Source of the DNA: Certhia americana
Lineage: Eukaryota; Chordata; Aves; Passeriformes; Certhiidae
Length of the DNA stretch: 64,000 nt
Direction: 5' to 3'
NCBI GenBank assembly: GCA_018697195.1
Contig: CM031857.1
Coordinates: forward strand, 58,524,149 to 58,588,148
Shown here piece after piece: positions 46,226-57,561 of the stretch; position 1 is the first letter of the stretch; each line of letters begins with the position of its first letter. The notes beneath the pieces were generated by a model. It was not told the origin of the DNA, made no database searches, and saw only the letters and a list, made by a program, of their open reading frames with translations. The position numbers were made by a program, and so were the translations under genes.

Positions 46226-47683
46226 ATAAGTATTTATGGCCTGACTACAATAGTGCATGCAAGTAATTTAAGCTAAAATGTTCAAATTTGGTCTTTAGGG
46301 AACTCAGAGTTCATTCCCTACAGTTTGTAGCATCATAAGCCATACATTTGTGTAAAGAAGAATGCAGAAGTGAGATGAAACTACAAAAAAAAACTTATAT
46401 CAAGAACCAACATATCCATTTTTAAATCTGATGCAATGAAAGTTTTGTTCCCATAGACTACACAAGAAACTCCAAGAAAAATGTCTTTTTTCAGAAACTT
46501 TAGAAGGATGCCTGCCAAGAGGAAAATTCAGAAAGGATTTTTGGAAGGGCTGCTTCAGTTTGCAGTTTGGAGAATTTTTTTTGACATGAAGACACAGATC
46601 ACATGAATTTCATGGAGAGCAATTGCATGGGGGATGATAGGAAATTGAAATTTAGGCAGCTTCTAAGATACACTAAACAATTATTGAACAAAGTTTTCAG
46701 GGGTTTATAATAAATGAAACACATAAATGATGTAAATGTTAAATTACTATATGAATTGTTCTGTATATATCCATGTGGATGTCTCTTCTGCTTTCTGAAG
46801 ACTCTTGACTGCAGCAGACTGATCCTGCTGTGGGCAAAATGAAAATGATGTTTCTCTGTTCTTCACTGTTACTACTACAGTCAATCTGATACACGGCAGT
46901 AGCTCACCAGACAAAACCCATATTACTGCAGTCAATGGAGATAATACCTGACATCACTGACCAAGCTTCACTGAGCTCACTATGCAATGCACACAATTTT
47001 GAAGTGAATGAGATATTTCATACCATGACCTCAGCTATCTTTTAATGAGATAAACCACATAAAGCAACTAGTAAGGGGGCCCAATGTTGTTCTTGGAGAG
47101 AAGACTGTTTATTTCAAACCTGGACTAAAAAAGAACACTCCCTCAAACACTAATATTCTTTAATACTTCTGCTTGGAGTTTCTGCACAAGAAAAAAAGCT
47201 CACATTTAGATCCTGAATTACTTTATTTTAAATTGTCTTCACATAGTTTCAACATCTCCCACTAGGACATATATATCGAAACAACCTCATCATGGATTGT
47301 TAGATCATGTGGACTTTGGTTGGACCAGCATTATACTTTGTTTTTTCAAATAACACTACACAGTTCTTTCATAGTACCAAGACAAATGTGATGTTTAGGA
47401 AATGTGACTATATTTTGCCAGAATGTATATAAATGCAGAATTTTTTCCCAAAAACTTTATAAAATTAAATTAAGTGTGACTGTCCATTGCTCGGTGAGCA
47501 ATTGACATAAGAATTACAACCCATGGTATCAAGCATCATTTTGTCCTGAGAGTCACTTAACATTTATCAGTGCATCCATTTTGAATTGCAATAATTTTTA
47601 TTCTGTTAAGGTGATACTCTGTCTCATGTTTACAACACATAAATGGAGTCCTGAATTAACTATCTACTACAATTCTGAGATGA
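46226..47683. other. Unique noncoding sequence
   Basis: No gene or recognised transposon. AT-rich sequence with ordinary texture. Confidence 0.5.
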
Positions 47684-47688
47684 GTAGG
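47684..47688. repeat. Left TSD (GTAGG)
   Basis: Direct pentamer abutting the TG end of the LTR, identical to 48417-48421. Confidence 0.82.
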
Positions 47689-48416
47689 TGTTGGGTTGAT
47701 TTCTTATAGAATTTTTTCCCAGAAGTTACTAAGAAGCTAATGGCTGGGTGCTTTTTGGTACTTATGGGTGCTCAGGGTGAAACAAAAGAAGCAGCTACCA
47801 AGAGACATTGATCCCACTTTGCTCGGGGCAGTTTTCTGCTCTGGGGGAACGGCCAGGGCTGCTCGTCTCCACGAGGCAGAGAGCTCTCACCATTCTCTTC
47901 ACCTGGGACTCTGTGGGAACACCGCCTCTTCGTGTGTCCCCCGGGATTTTGGGAACCCATTTCCTCCCTGCCCTGCACCCACGGTTTTCTTCAGTTCTGC
48001 TCGAGGTCTCCCCACGCTGTGTTTTCTACAGCCCCTGCCAGCCGGGACACTTTTCCAACAGCTCCAGCCACTGTGAACCCTCGGAATCATCTCACCCTCC
48101 CAGAGCTGCTGCTAGCCTATTTAGCTTGTGGCGGTACTGAGGGAGGTGGGGGGGGTTACCAGAGGAAAAACTGTGACTGATTTGTTGTTTTGTTTTTTTT
48201 TTTTTTCTTCTCTAGTTCTGTTTGTTGTCAATATTGTAATTATTGTTAATTTACCTTGTTAGACTAACTAGTAAAGAACTGTTATTCCTACCCTCCTTAT
48301 CGTTGCCTGAGACACCCCCCCCCCCTTCAATTTTGGAATTATAACAAACCCCAAGGGAAGTTTCCATTTCTTTTTTTGGTTCCTAGCAGACACCCCTGTC
48401 TTTCCAAACCAAGACA
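47689..48416 (+). mobile_element. Solo LTR, ERVL-type, with 5-bp TSD
   Basis: A 728-bp element starts TGTTGGGTTGAT and ends ACCAAGACA. The identical pentamer GTAGG lies at 47684-47688 and 48417-48421. U3 is GC-rich (about 47810-48130). The polyadenylation region has AGTAAAGAACTGTTATTCC, where AGTAAA replaces AATAAA, and the U5 end carries TAGCAGACACCCCTGTCTTT. These R-U5 motifs are shared with the antisense LTR at 25.7-26.4 kb, so the two belong to related families. A 5-bp TSD fits ERVL-type integration. A C-run lies at about 48308-48321. No internal retroviral sequence is attached. Confidence 0.9.
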
Positions 48417-48421
48417 GTAGG
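48417..48421. repeat. Right TSD (GTAGG)
   Basis: Direct pentamer abutting the CA end of the LTR, identical to 47684-47688. Confidence 0.82.
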
Positions 48422-48656
48422 AGAAATCTGTTTAAGTGCATACATATTTGTGTTTTAATCACCACTTGGGCTAGCTCACTGCAAGGGAGAATCCATCACC
48501 TGCTTGGAAGAGTTCAAAGAGTGAATACTGGTTTCATCTATATTTGAACCTCAGGAATGGTATAGGAAGCAAAACAAATATTGTAGGGCTACCGATAAAG
48601 CAAGTAAAAAAAAATAGAAAGGAGGTGGGGGGAGAGAAAGATAGTGACAGGGAGAT
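48422..48656. other. Spacer between LTR and GATA array
   Basis: Short unique sequence, purine-rich just before the array. Nothing recognised. Confidence 0.5.
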
Positions 48657-48732
<76 letters not shown>

Positions 48733-48746
48733 CAGATAGATAGATA
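48657..48746 (+). repeat. (ATAG)n / GATA microsatellite
   Basis: About 17.75 perfect ATAG units (48657-48727), followed by an imperfect tail with ATAGACAG and two more GATA units. GATA tetranucleotides are common in birds and highly polymorphic. On the minus strand the array gives a Tyr/Leu/Ser/Ile repeat ORF that is not a protein. Confidence 0.97.
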
Positions 48747-48759
48747 ATATCACCACTCT

Positions 48760-49275
48760 GTGGATCCCAACAGCATCCTGTTGACCCTCTCAATCTGGCC
48801 TTCTTGGAAGTGAGTGTCCCCTGGAAAACATAAAGTGCAATGGATCAATATACACAGGCCAGCTGGGAATGCTCAGGATCCTCCCCTGGGCAGTTTGACA
48901 GAGTCTCTTGCAGCAGAGTCTGGATGCATTGCATCACTTGGCATCAGGTGCAGTGCTCTGCTGCAGTGCTCTACTCTCATCAGCAGTGAGCCTGGGCAGC
49001 GCTTTAGGGGTCTTTGATGGGTGATGACACCCCTCAGCTGCCCTCCTGTGAATATCCTGGGGTGTGGCCTTCCTGGCACGGGGGCTTTGCAATTGTGTCA
49101 GTGTGTGTGAGGGAGGGTGAATGTTCACTCCCTCTGAACAGGGCTTACACCACACCCTCCAAAACTCTCCTCCTCTGCCCTTTGCTGTGGGGGGAGTGTG
49201 TGCAAACCTGGCCTCAGCAGATGAGCCTGTGGGCTGTGGCCTCCTCCACTTTTAACCCTGCCAGAGCTGATTTTC
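48760..49275. other. Unidentified GC-richer segment
   Basis: About 500 bp clearly richer in G and C than its surroundings, immediately after the GATA array. It contains a local near-repeat GCAGTGCTCTGCTGCAGTGCTC at about 48950-48971 and purine/GT-rich stretches near 49100. Overlapping 60-90-codon ORFs exist on both strands and none has domain features. It could be an unrecognised LTR or other retroelement, or an unannotated regulatory region. No terminal TG/CA with duplication was found. Confidence 0.45.
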
Positions 49276-51929
49276 AGGACAGCTGCTGAGTTTGATTTTC
49301 TTGAGTATTTATTCTTGTCTCTCAGACTTGTTTACTTCTTCCTAGACCTGAGATAACTGGACAAAAGTGTCACCTTGCTCTTAACTCAAGTTCCCTTAGG
49401 CAGCTTAACTCATGGTCCAAGGTTCCAGTCAGGAGGCATGTTCAGGGAGAAGTGGGCTTTGATGGTTGCAGCTGCTTTATACAGTTTTGCCATAATGGGC
49501 AAAAAAGCTTCATAACAATGTTTAAGCCATTAACCATAAAATTTCAGTCTCTGACAAAGGATACAGTAAATACGTGTTTAAACAGGAAGAGTTTAATGCA
49601 GAGAATTGATGCAATTCAAAAGATGAGACATTAGAAAATAGTTTGTTTCATATCACACTGCCACTCTGCTTTGTTTGATATGTGGGTTCTTGTTTTAGGA
49701 ACTTTTAGGAACTGAAAAAAACAGTCATTCATCTAGTATTCATCTGAGTTCTCTCAGCCAGACTTAAAACTCTATTACTTTGTCTTTCTCCCCCATTTCT
49801 CTACCATTTCAACTTCCCTTAAACAATTTCACATTTATAAAAAAATAGATTAATTATATAGTTGATTTTTCAGCATCAGATAACGCTGCCATGGTAAAAT
49901 ACCTGACCTAAACTGACATCTCATTTCACATTTCTTTTTAGAAATTTCTTCTCAAAACTACAGTGTATGTATTTCAAGTTGATATATTGTACTCTTTCTG
50001 TTCTTTGTTTAATGATGTTAGGTAAAGTGCTGATCAGTTTGTTACCCTAACCCCCGCCTCACACCATCTAATCACACAGACAGTTGAAATTATTTGGCTT
50101 AAGCATCCAATGGAGTAAGTGAAACTCTTAACTTCCTTTTCAGGGGTACTTTCATGTTCCACTATATTAACAATTTTATGTAACCAAGAGGAAAACAAAA
50201 AAGTAAAGCAAAGATGAATTTAGGCAGCAGCAAAGAACTACCAAAACAACTGCCTCTATCTACACTTTCCAATAATTTTTCAACTTTGGGTTTTCTTCCT
50301 AGAAGTTTCTGGATGCTTAGGCTAATCTGAATTGAAATTTGGATGGAAAGTAACATACTGCAAAAAAGAAGAACACTTAAACATTAAAAAAAAAAAAAAT
50401 CATTTGAAGTCCAAAGTAAAGGACAGGAGAATCTACAAAAATTGCTAAACTTTGAAACATGAACTATCCACAGATTATAGCAGCAGTACCATGGAAATTG
50501 GGAATGACTGTAACTGTTTCACTAAAGTTCATCATTTGTACACGACTGGAAGCTGTCAAAAATTAATGTGAACAAAACACCAGTGTTTTCATGTTGTAAT
50601 ACTTCCAGGTAAATATTCCTTGCTAATCTGACAGAGTTCAGGCCTTTACATTATTACATATTTTATGCTCATTTATAGGCAACTTTTTCCAATTTGCATG
50701 GGAGTCATTTTTGGTAACAGTAGTAATAATATTTTGTAATTCCTAGAGGTCAATATTTTAGGAATATATTTTCCTAATAATAATAGTGTTTGTAAAAACA
50801 AGCTCTTGCTTAAAAGAGTTAATAATCAAAAAAAAAATAAATGGAGTAAACAAACAATGGACTGAGGAGATTTATCTAATGCCACACAGTTTGTAAGAAG
50901 AAAATAAAAAATAGTTTCTTGGACATGAAAACATTCTTGCCACTATTTTTATTTAATGACTGGAAGAGAAGTTAATATTCAGAAGTTTGTTTTTTTTTTC
51001 TGATGGCCATGTCTCATTGTGGTTACATTTCAGATTTTGGAGATCCTGATGAGCCCCTGGTTGAGGCATTGTTAGCATAAGGTTCTGAGAGCCATTAGGT
51101 AATTCAGGTTTCAAGTCTGTTCAGATTTAGCTGAGTTGGAACTGCTTTTATTTCTTTCATTTAGTGGAAATGATCTTGGTGATGACTGAGGTTAATGTGA
51201 TGACAACTTTCTGTATAATCCAAAGTAAAAGAAAGAGGGGAGGAGGAGAGAGAGAGAAAAAGAAGGGTTTGATTTCTTTTCTTTTATAAGGATAAAAATA
51301 CTAGCCATACATTAAAAATAATTATAATAGTATCAGCAATCAGCATAAAAAGGAGAAACTAAAAATTAGCATACTAAAAGACTATAATGCTGAAGGAAAT
51401 CACAGTTTTGGCATACAACTTTAGTTAGTCATATTCAGTGCACAGGGAAAATGGATGAACTACAGGATCAAAACCTGTTGTAGTTAATTTATTGTGGGCA
51501 TATTTAACATGCTCATTAGAGCAATGAGTTTATTTGGCAATTTATCATCTAATATGTTACATACTTAATATGTGTATTATTTAAGCCCACACAATCTCAG
51601 ACATTTGATAAATTTGATAGCATAAGGTGCTGACATGAGAATGTGTTTTATAGACAAAATTTTAGAATTTCTGTATTTTTGAATGCTATTTAACTCTGTC
51701 CTTTTCTTTTTTAACTATGAGAAGAACATGCAGCAGACACAGAAGGATTCAGATACACAGATCTCAATTTTCTGAAAAGATATAAAAACAAAGAAAAGGA
51801 ACAACTAACTGCAATGTTTACAATGTTTACAAGTACTATTGTATGTGCATCATAGTTTATTGACAGAATTTAGGCAAACACCGAAGCCACATGATTTCTT
51901 TGCTTATTATAATAGAACAGAAACCAAAG
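49276..51929. other. Unique noncoding sequence
   Basis: No gene or recognised transposon. An A-run lies near 50385-50398 and a purine-rich patch near 51225-51265. The block 51480-51660 has the texture of conserved noncoding DNA. Confidence 0.5.
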
Positions 51930-52082
51930 GAAAAAAAAAAAAAAAAACCAAAAACAAAAAAACAAAAAAAAAACAAAACCAAAAACCAAAACCAAAACCA
52001 ACCAAAACAAACCAAAACCAAAACCAAAACTAAAACCAAAACCAAAACCGAAACTAAAACCAAAACAAAAACACAACAAAAA
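51930..52082 (+). repeat. A/C-only tract, AAAACC-type
   Basis: Begins with a long A-run and becomes a fairly regular AAAACC hexamer repeat with C-to-T or A-to-G variants. The minus strand gives Phe/Gly/Val/Leu-rich ORFs and the plus strand Lys/Thr/Gln/Asn-rich ORFs (150 codons at 51891-52343), all compositional. It is of the same type as the tracts at 14.6 and 17.3 kb. Confidence 0.93.
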
Positions 52083-52769
52083 ACTGTCCTAGTAGATGCT
52101 TTCCTATTTCAATGTGGCTTTCTAAGATTGCTCAGAAAGTCATTGCTAAGTTCCTTACAGAGAGGTCTCAGTCTCTTTACCCATACTTTCCCTTTTTACT
52201 TACAGTATACTTTGCCTTACATAAGTACAGAAATTATTTATATTTCAAATAACTTGCAGGAACTGAAAAGCCCCTCATTTACCTTTCAAATCTCCTGGAT
52301 AATTGGTATCCCCAGATGCTTGTTTCTGGTTTTCCTGCAGTGACTCCTGTGGAAGAGGTCAGCAGCTCTCTTGAAGTATGTGTTTTTAAATACTTTTTTC
52401 TGACTAATAGTAATGAGTAAGACTAATTTAAGACAGATCAGCCTATATTTTTCTGCTTTACTTAGACAAACCAGGTAGATTCTTTCTTTTCTGTCTTAGA
52501 AACTAAAAATATATATGTCTGATTCCATAAAGCCTTGAACATGTGAGTTGCATGTAACCCACACCATTAAAAAATATGTTTTCATGTATAAGAACCACTA
52601 GGGGAAAAAATCACAAAATCAAGAAACAACATGCTTTTCTATTTATGGAAAGCTTAAGTATGCATCAAAAAATCTTCACAGACACATTTGGAGAACGAAA
52701 AAGTCCACTGGCTTTCCCTGCAGTAGTTTTACTCGAATCTCTGGGACAGAAGTCTCTATAATTATGCTT

Positions 52770-52935
52770 ATGGGCTATTATTATTAGAGCTGCAGCATGA
52801 AATTGTGAAAGAGCTTCCGAAATTATTAACAGCATAATTGTAATTGTATGTATTTGAATTTTAAATATGCTTATTGGTCTAAATCATGAGCTTTATTAGG
52901 GCAAGACTGGAACATTTAATTGTAGTAAATGAAGG
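52770..52935. promoter_or_regulatory. Candidate conserved noncoding element
   Basis: A non-repetitive AT-rich block with homeodomain-type cores (AAATTATTAACAGCATAATTG near 52820) and a balanced, non-decayed look. There is no direct evidence of conservation, so this is a weak, texture-based call. Confidence 0.25.
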
Positions 52936-53239
52936 CAGTCCCTGCCACGTTTGCAAAAAAGTCCCTTAACCCAGGCAGACAGCAGCTGCTTCCACGGCTG
53001 CTGGACACAAACTTTTCTATACCATCAATTCTTACGTCTGTAGGAGCTGATCACTGGTTGGTGATGCTCACCCCTCAGTCCCAAAAAAGCTATTGAGGCA
53101 AAGCTGTCACCAAAACTGTGAGCAATAACAGCTTCAGTTCTGAAAACGATCACAGATTCTTCCTTTGGACTAAAATTCAAACCTCATGTATTAAAAGCCA
53201 AGTTCCAAAACAATGGTAGAGTGATTGTGATATTTTTAC

Positions 53240-53262
53240 AAAAAAAAAAAAAAAAAAAAAAA
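53240..53262 (+). repeat. Poly-A run (A23)
   Basis: Twenty-three uninterrupted A residues. No retroposon body was recognised upstream. Confidence 0.9.
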
Positions 53263-53730
53263 TTCTTTATTTGCTTAAAGCATTTCAGTGTCAAAAGAAA
53301 AGGTGCATTAGGATTCCTGTGTAAGACAGATACATTAATATATAAAAGTGTAAATATCATATAAATATTGATACATAAGTGCTGAGGTTTTTTTTAGTGG
53401 TAGATATCTTACATCAACTTAGGTTAAAGTAAATCTGCATAAAGTTTTTATCATTGATACTTGTGCTTGATTGAAATAATATATCAGCATACCAGAACTT
53501 GTCAAACATACAAGGAGTTTCAAACGTAATTTTTAAAAGCTGGGGAAAAAACTCCAAACCATAGATAAAAAGAGAAGTGCAATAAATGTTAGCTGAGGGT
53601 TTTCTCTTTCCTTTGTCTACTATCATGAGTAAGAAACCTTTTATTTTCTCTAGAAATCCAGACTGTTTTCATATTTATCACTTCTGGAAGAGAAAGGACA
53701 CTGCAGAAAGAAAGAAAAAAATCCCAAACC

Positions 53731-54170
53731 ACAGAATAACAGAAACAGAGAATCACAGAATGGGTAAGGCTGTAAGGGACACAGAAAGAAAGATAGGGTG
53801 ATATGGTCCAACCTCTGTGCTCAAGCAAGGTCATCTTACATGCAGCACATGCAGCAGAATTGCATCCAGACAGTTCTTGAGTATCTCTAGTGAGGGAGAC
53901 TCCACAACCTCTCTGGGCGTCTGCTCCTGGGCTTGGTCACTAAGCTCTTACACATATTCAGATGGAACTTCTTGGCATCAGTTTTCACTTGTTGCCTCTT
54001 GTCCTTTTGCTTGGCACCACCAAGCAGAGCCTGGCTGCTCTCTTGACACCCACTTTTTAGATCTTTATAGACATTGATGCAGTTCTCAATCCACTCGCTG
54101 TCTACTCATCTAGTTCACACTTCCTGAGTTTGCCTATGAGGTCATTGTGAGACACAGACACAAAGACAAA
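53731..54170 (-). mobile_element. CR1 LINE fragment, antisense, with internal deletion
   Basis: The plus strand starts with ACAGAATAACAGAAACAGAG and AATCACAGAATGGGTAAGG, the reversed CR1 3' terminus. It continues with GGTCCAACCTCTGTGCTCAA, GGGAGACTCCACAACCTCTC, TTCAGATGGAACTTCTTGGC and TGTTGCCTCTTGTCCTTTTG. After about 54100 it jumps to a block further inside CR1 (CCTGAGTTTGCCTATGAGGT near 54122), so about a few hundred bases of the element have been lost in between. The element is 5'-truncated and inactive. Confidence 0.88.
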
Positions 54171-56559
54171 CAAAAAAGACAAAGAGCAATGTAGTCTTAT
54201 AACTGGTAAGCAACCATGTAATTTTCATTCTGAGTTCACTGAGCTTGTATATGTCTTGCTTTACTTTGCAGGGGAATATCTACTGAGAGCAATGCAGTTA
54301 CTTGCATAAGGTGCTTTAACTCCTACCAAAAGTGTATTTTAGTCAAGTGTTAATCTCTTCTTACTGATGAACTATATGACATCATAATTAAGTATTTAAA
54401 AACCTGAAAATTCATTGCTATCATGGAAAAGTGGACAGCAGGTAAGAAGGCAGGAATGGAGGGATCAAGTGAGGCAGGTCACAATGAAAGAATAATCTTT
54501 CAGGAAAATAAATGCAAGCAACTAAAGGCTAGTAAAGCTGCTTAGTTACCTACAGTGACCACATTGTCATTTTCTTTCAGTAAAAGGAAATAATTTTTAT
54601 GATTATGCCAGTTCTAACAGGTATTTTATGGGTGGACATAAAAGCACTAAGTGACATTCAACTCTTAGAGTCCTAAAGCAAATCTTAGCCTAAACTCCTA
54701 AGCATCACAATATTCTCTTGAAAACAAAACCAAACCAACAACAAAAGCCACCCCAAAAACGAAGTAACAACAAACCCATTAACCCTCTCCTAGCAAAATA
54801 AGACCAAACTCAAAAGCTTCACAAAGTTTGAGCTCAGAAATTCTTTATCAGCGTCAAAGTGAAGAGGTAATGTTTCTAAAGAGAGCTTGAATAAAACTCA
54901 GGACAAGGGACAGATTAGTTATCAGATAGAATTGAGATAGCCCGTACTCATTCCACCATGCTTTAAGTGCTTGAATGAGTTGTTTATTAATTTAGATCTC
55001 TTCCTTTAGATTCCCTCAAAAGAGAAAAAAAAATTCCTCTGCCCCAGAAATTACTTAAATTTCATACCAACTTTCTCATATTCCTGTCTCTGTTTCATGA
55101 CTGTAGGGCAAGCCTAACTAGATGGATTGAAAATAAAAAACGGACTGTGTAGAAAACTTTGCCTTGTCATAAAGGGATATACAGTACATTTTGCATTATG
55201 ATGCTGAGATGCAACAACATTCTTTCTTAGAAGAAAATTGTGCCCCCTGTAACAAAGCCAGGAAGTCAGTTAACAAATTAATCATGTTTAATTCAACAAT
55301 TTTTCCCCTAGCTCTCTGTCATCTACTAATATAGTTAAACTCCAGATTCAGCTTATACTCTGAGGCACAGCTCCTCAGACTGAGATAAGTTACTGTTGCA
55401 GAAAAATGTTTGTAGTACTCAGGGTGGTAAACAAGAAATGAAGGTAGACATCAAGGGAACTTTACTACTCAACAAAGAACATTATCTATCTAAAGAAGAA
55501 TACTAAAAGAATTGTGCAGAGAAGTGGAATATGTGGTGGATAGAGTAATAAAACATTTATGAAATTATCCTTAAAGTCACCCTTATTATTTCTGATTTTA
55601 ACTTGAAGTTTTCTGAGTAACAGCTAAGCACTTTTCACTGTTTAATTTTTCTCCTCTGTTGGCTTTAATTAAGGTTGTCCTTGTGTCAGACTCTTTAACT
55701 TGAAAAGTTTCAAAATGCACCTTTTAAACAAATGAACTTTTCTTGTAAGAGAACAGATTATCCTGATATTATATCTTTCATATCATGGTCAATAATAATA
55801 ATATTTTTCTCTTAGCAATAAGAGATGTGTGCATATAAGTTAAATCAGGAACACTGAGATAGTGTGGAGAAAATAATTGAGAAGAAATGGAAACAAAAGA
55901 TGCTGGTGTTTACTTGGTACTTATTACGATGCTAATCTCTTAATTTGCTCTGAAAATATCTGAGAGTTTATAATATTTTTGACAAATGTTGGGCTAATTC
56001 AAGAAAAATGAGGATAACATCATTTTGCTAAGGCAGAACTTGAAAATTAAAAGGAAAACACTAGCTTGCCCATGATACAGAATGTCAGTAATGCAATTAA
56101 TAAGTCAGTTTTCAGAATTAAGAACATCACAGTGATGTTAGGCATCCCCTATCACAACATTCAAAATGACACAGTAAGTTACAAACACAGGGAAATTTTA
56201 CCTATCACATAGCATTTCTTGTTATCTTAAGAACCTTAATACATTCTGACAGTCTGTCATCAAGCAATTCACTTTCAAGATAAGCTTTCCTGGCTTAAGC
56301 TTTTATACAAGGAACACCCACTGCACTAAAATCATTATTCTCCCTCTTAATATATTCCAGTGGTTACTCTTGTGAAAAGTAGCTACACCTTTTCACTTTA
56401 TTAAACCATAATTTAACCTGCCTTATTAAACCATAACATACTGTTTGTATGTTGCAAAAACTGTTTAAAAATAATCTGCTTCATCACTCTTTTCTTTACA
56501 TCGTGATCACATCATAGAAAATCAAGATGTGCATCAAAAACTTAGTTTTCACGTATTTT
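54171..56559. other. Unique noncoding sequence
   Basis: No gene or recognised transposon. The ORFs are few and short. Confidence 0.5.
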
Positions 56560-56920
56560 TCATTGTGCTTAAAAATTAATGTAATTAGGAGCAAACTGGA
56601 GTGAGTTTGGCATGCTTTTATTTATCTGCTTTTCACAGTACCGCTCAAAAGCCTTCAGTTTGTGTCTTCTGCCTGCGTGTGAGCTACAGTTTAAGCAATC
56701 TGTCTGGATTTAATTACGGATTAAGAGACCTAAATTTTTCTTCCTACTTGTGGGCTAAGTGTCAAAATTCCCAGGATAGGTAATTACATTCAAGACAGTA
56801 AAGGAAATCTGCACACCTACTCATCTCGCTGTAGGTACAGACAGCTAATTACATTAGGCCTTGCATAGGCAAGAAGTGCCAGTTCAGGTAATTTATGGTG
56901 TCTGGGTCATCTTCAGGGAC
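56560..56920. promoter_or_regulatory. Candidate enhancer with homeodomain-site cluster
   Basis: Four homeodomain-type cores lie within about 190 bp: TAATTACGGATTA (56711-56723, inverted TAAT/ATTA pair), TAATTAC (56781-56787), TAATTACATTA (56846-56856, another inverted pair) and TAATTTAT (56889-56896). The block lacks simple repeats and transposon traces and has the even texture typical of deeply conserved noncoding elements near developmental genes. Known homeodomain proteins bind TAATTA-type sites, and clustering supports but does not prove enhancer function. No target gene is visible in the window. The 60-codon ORF at 56601-56783 is probably chance. Confidence 0.45.
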
Positions 56921-57320
56921 TTGCAGGTATGACAGAGGACCTAGAGAAGACCTGTGTGTGGTTGATGGAAATCAGATGGGACACTCTTTATCATGTAAAG
57001 CAGCAAACCTATCCAATGTGCATGACTTGAGTGTTGTATGTGGCACACTCATTTCACCTGAATTGAGTCTTCTTCAAGCATAATGACAGTAGAAATTTAG
57101 GAAAGTTATTATAACCTCGAAACTGAAGCTTTTGCATTCAAGTTGTATTTTACACTAAATTTTAATTTTAAAATTTTTTATTCAACTTATATTTTATATA
57201 AATAATTATATTAAAGTTAAATATTCCACATTTTTATGGCCTAATATTAGTTCTTGAAGGCTTACCTCTTCTTTCCCAGTAACATCCTTTCCTCCCTCAA
57301 TTTGTTTTCCTAATTTTTAA

Positions 57321-57358
57321 TTTTTCCATAATTTTTCCATAATTATTCCATAATTTTT
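57321..57358 (+). repeat. 11-bp tandem repeat (TTTTTCCATAA)
   Basis: About three and a half units of TTTTTCCATAA, the third varied to TTATTCCATAA. A small local expansion in AT-rich sequence. Confidence 0.85.
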
Positions 57359-57538
57359 CTTGCCTACAAATCTTCCTCTTATCTCTTGGAAAGTTTTCTG
57401 TAGTTTTTTTTCATTTTCATTTTTGGTTTTTTTGGGGTTTTCTGGTTTTTTTTTTTGTTTTTTATTTAATTACAGAAACAACTGTTTTGAAGACCAATTC
57501 CACTACAGTTGCCCTTGATTTCCTCCTTACCTATTTTC

Positions 57539-57561
57539 TTTTTTTTTTTTTTTTTTTTTTT
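57539..57561 (+). repeat. Poly-T run (T23)
   Basis: Twenty-three uninterrupted T residues. It may be the antisense tail of a retroposon, but no body is recognisable to the right. Confidence 0.9.

Larger units (their letters stand above)
52083..53730. other. Unique noncoding sequence
   Basis: No gene recognised. A segment at 52960-53130 is somewhat GC-richer with CTGCTTCCACGGCTGCTGG and could be a remnant of an old LTR, but the match is too weak to call. A run of 23 A lies at 53240-53262. Confidence 0.45.

Noticed and set aside
48551..48793. Minus-strand ORF with repeated Tyr-Leu-Ser-Ile
   Set aside because: Translation of the GATA microsatellite.
52960..53130. Possible old LTR remnant
   Set aside because: GC-richer texture, but no ordered set of LTR motifs or ends could be found.
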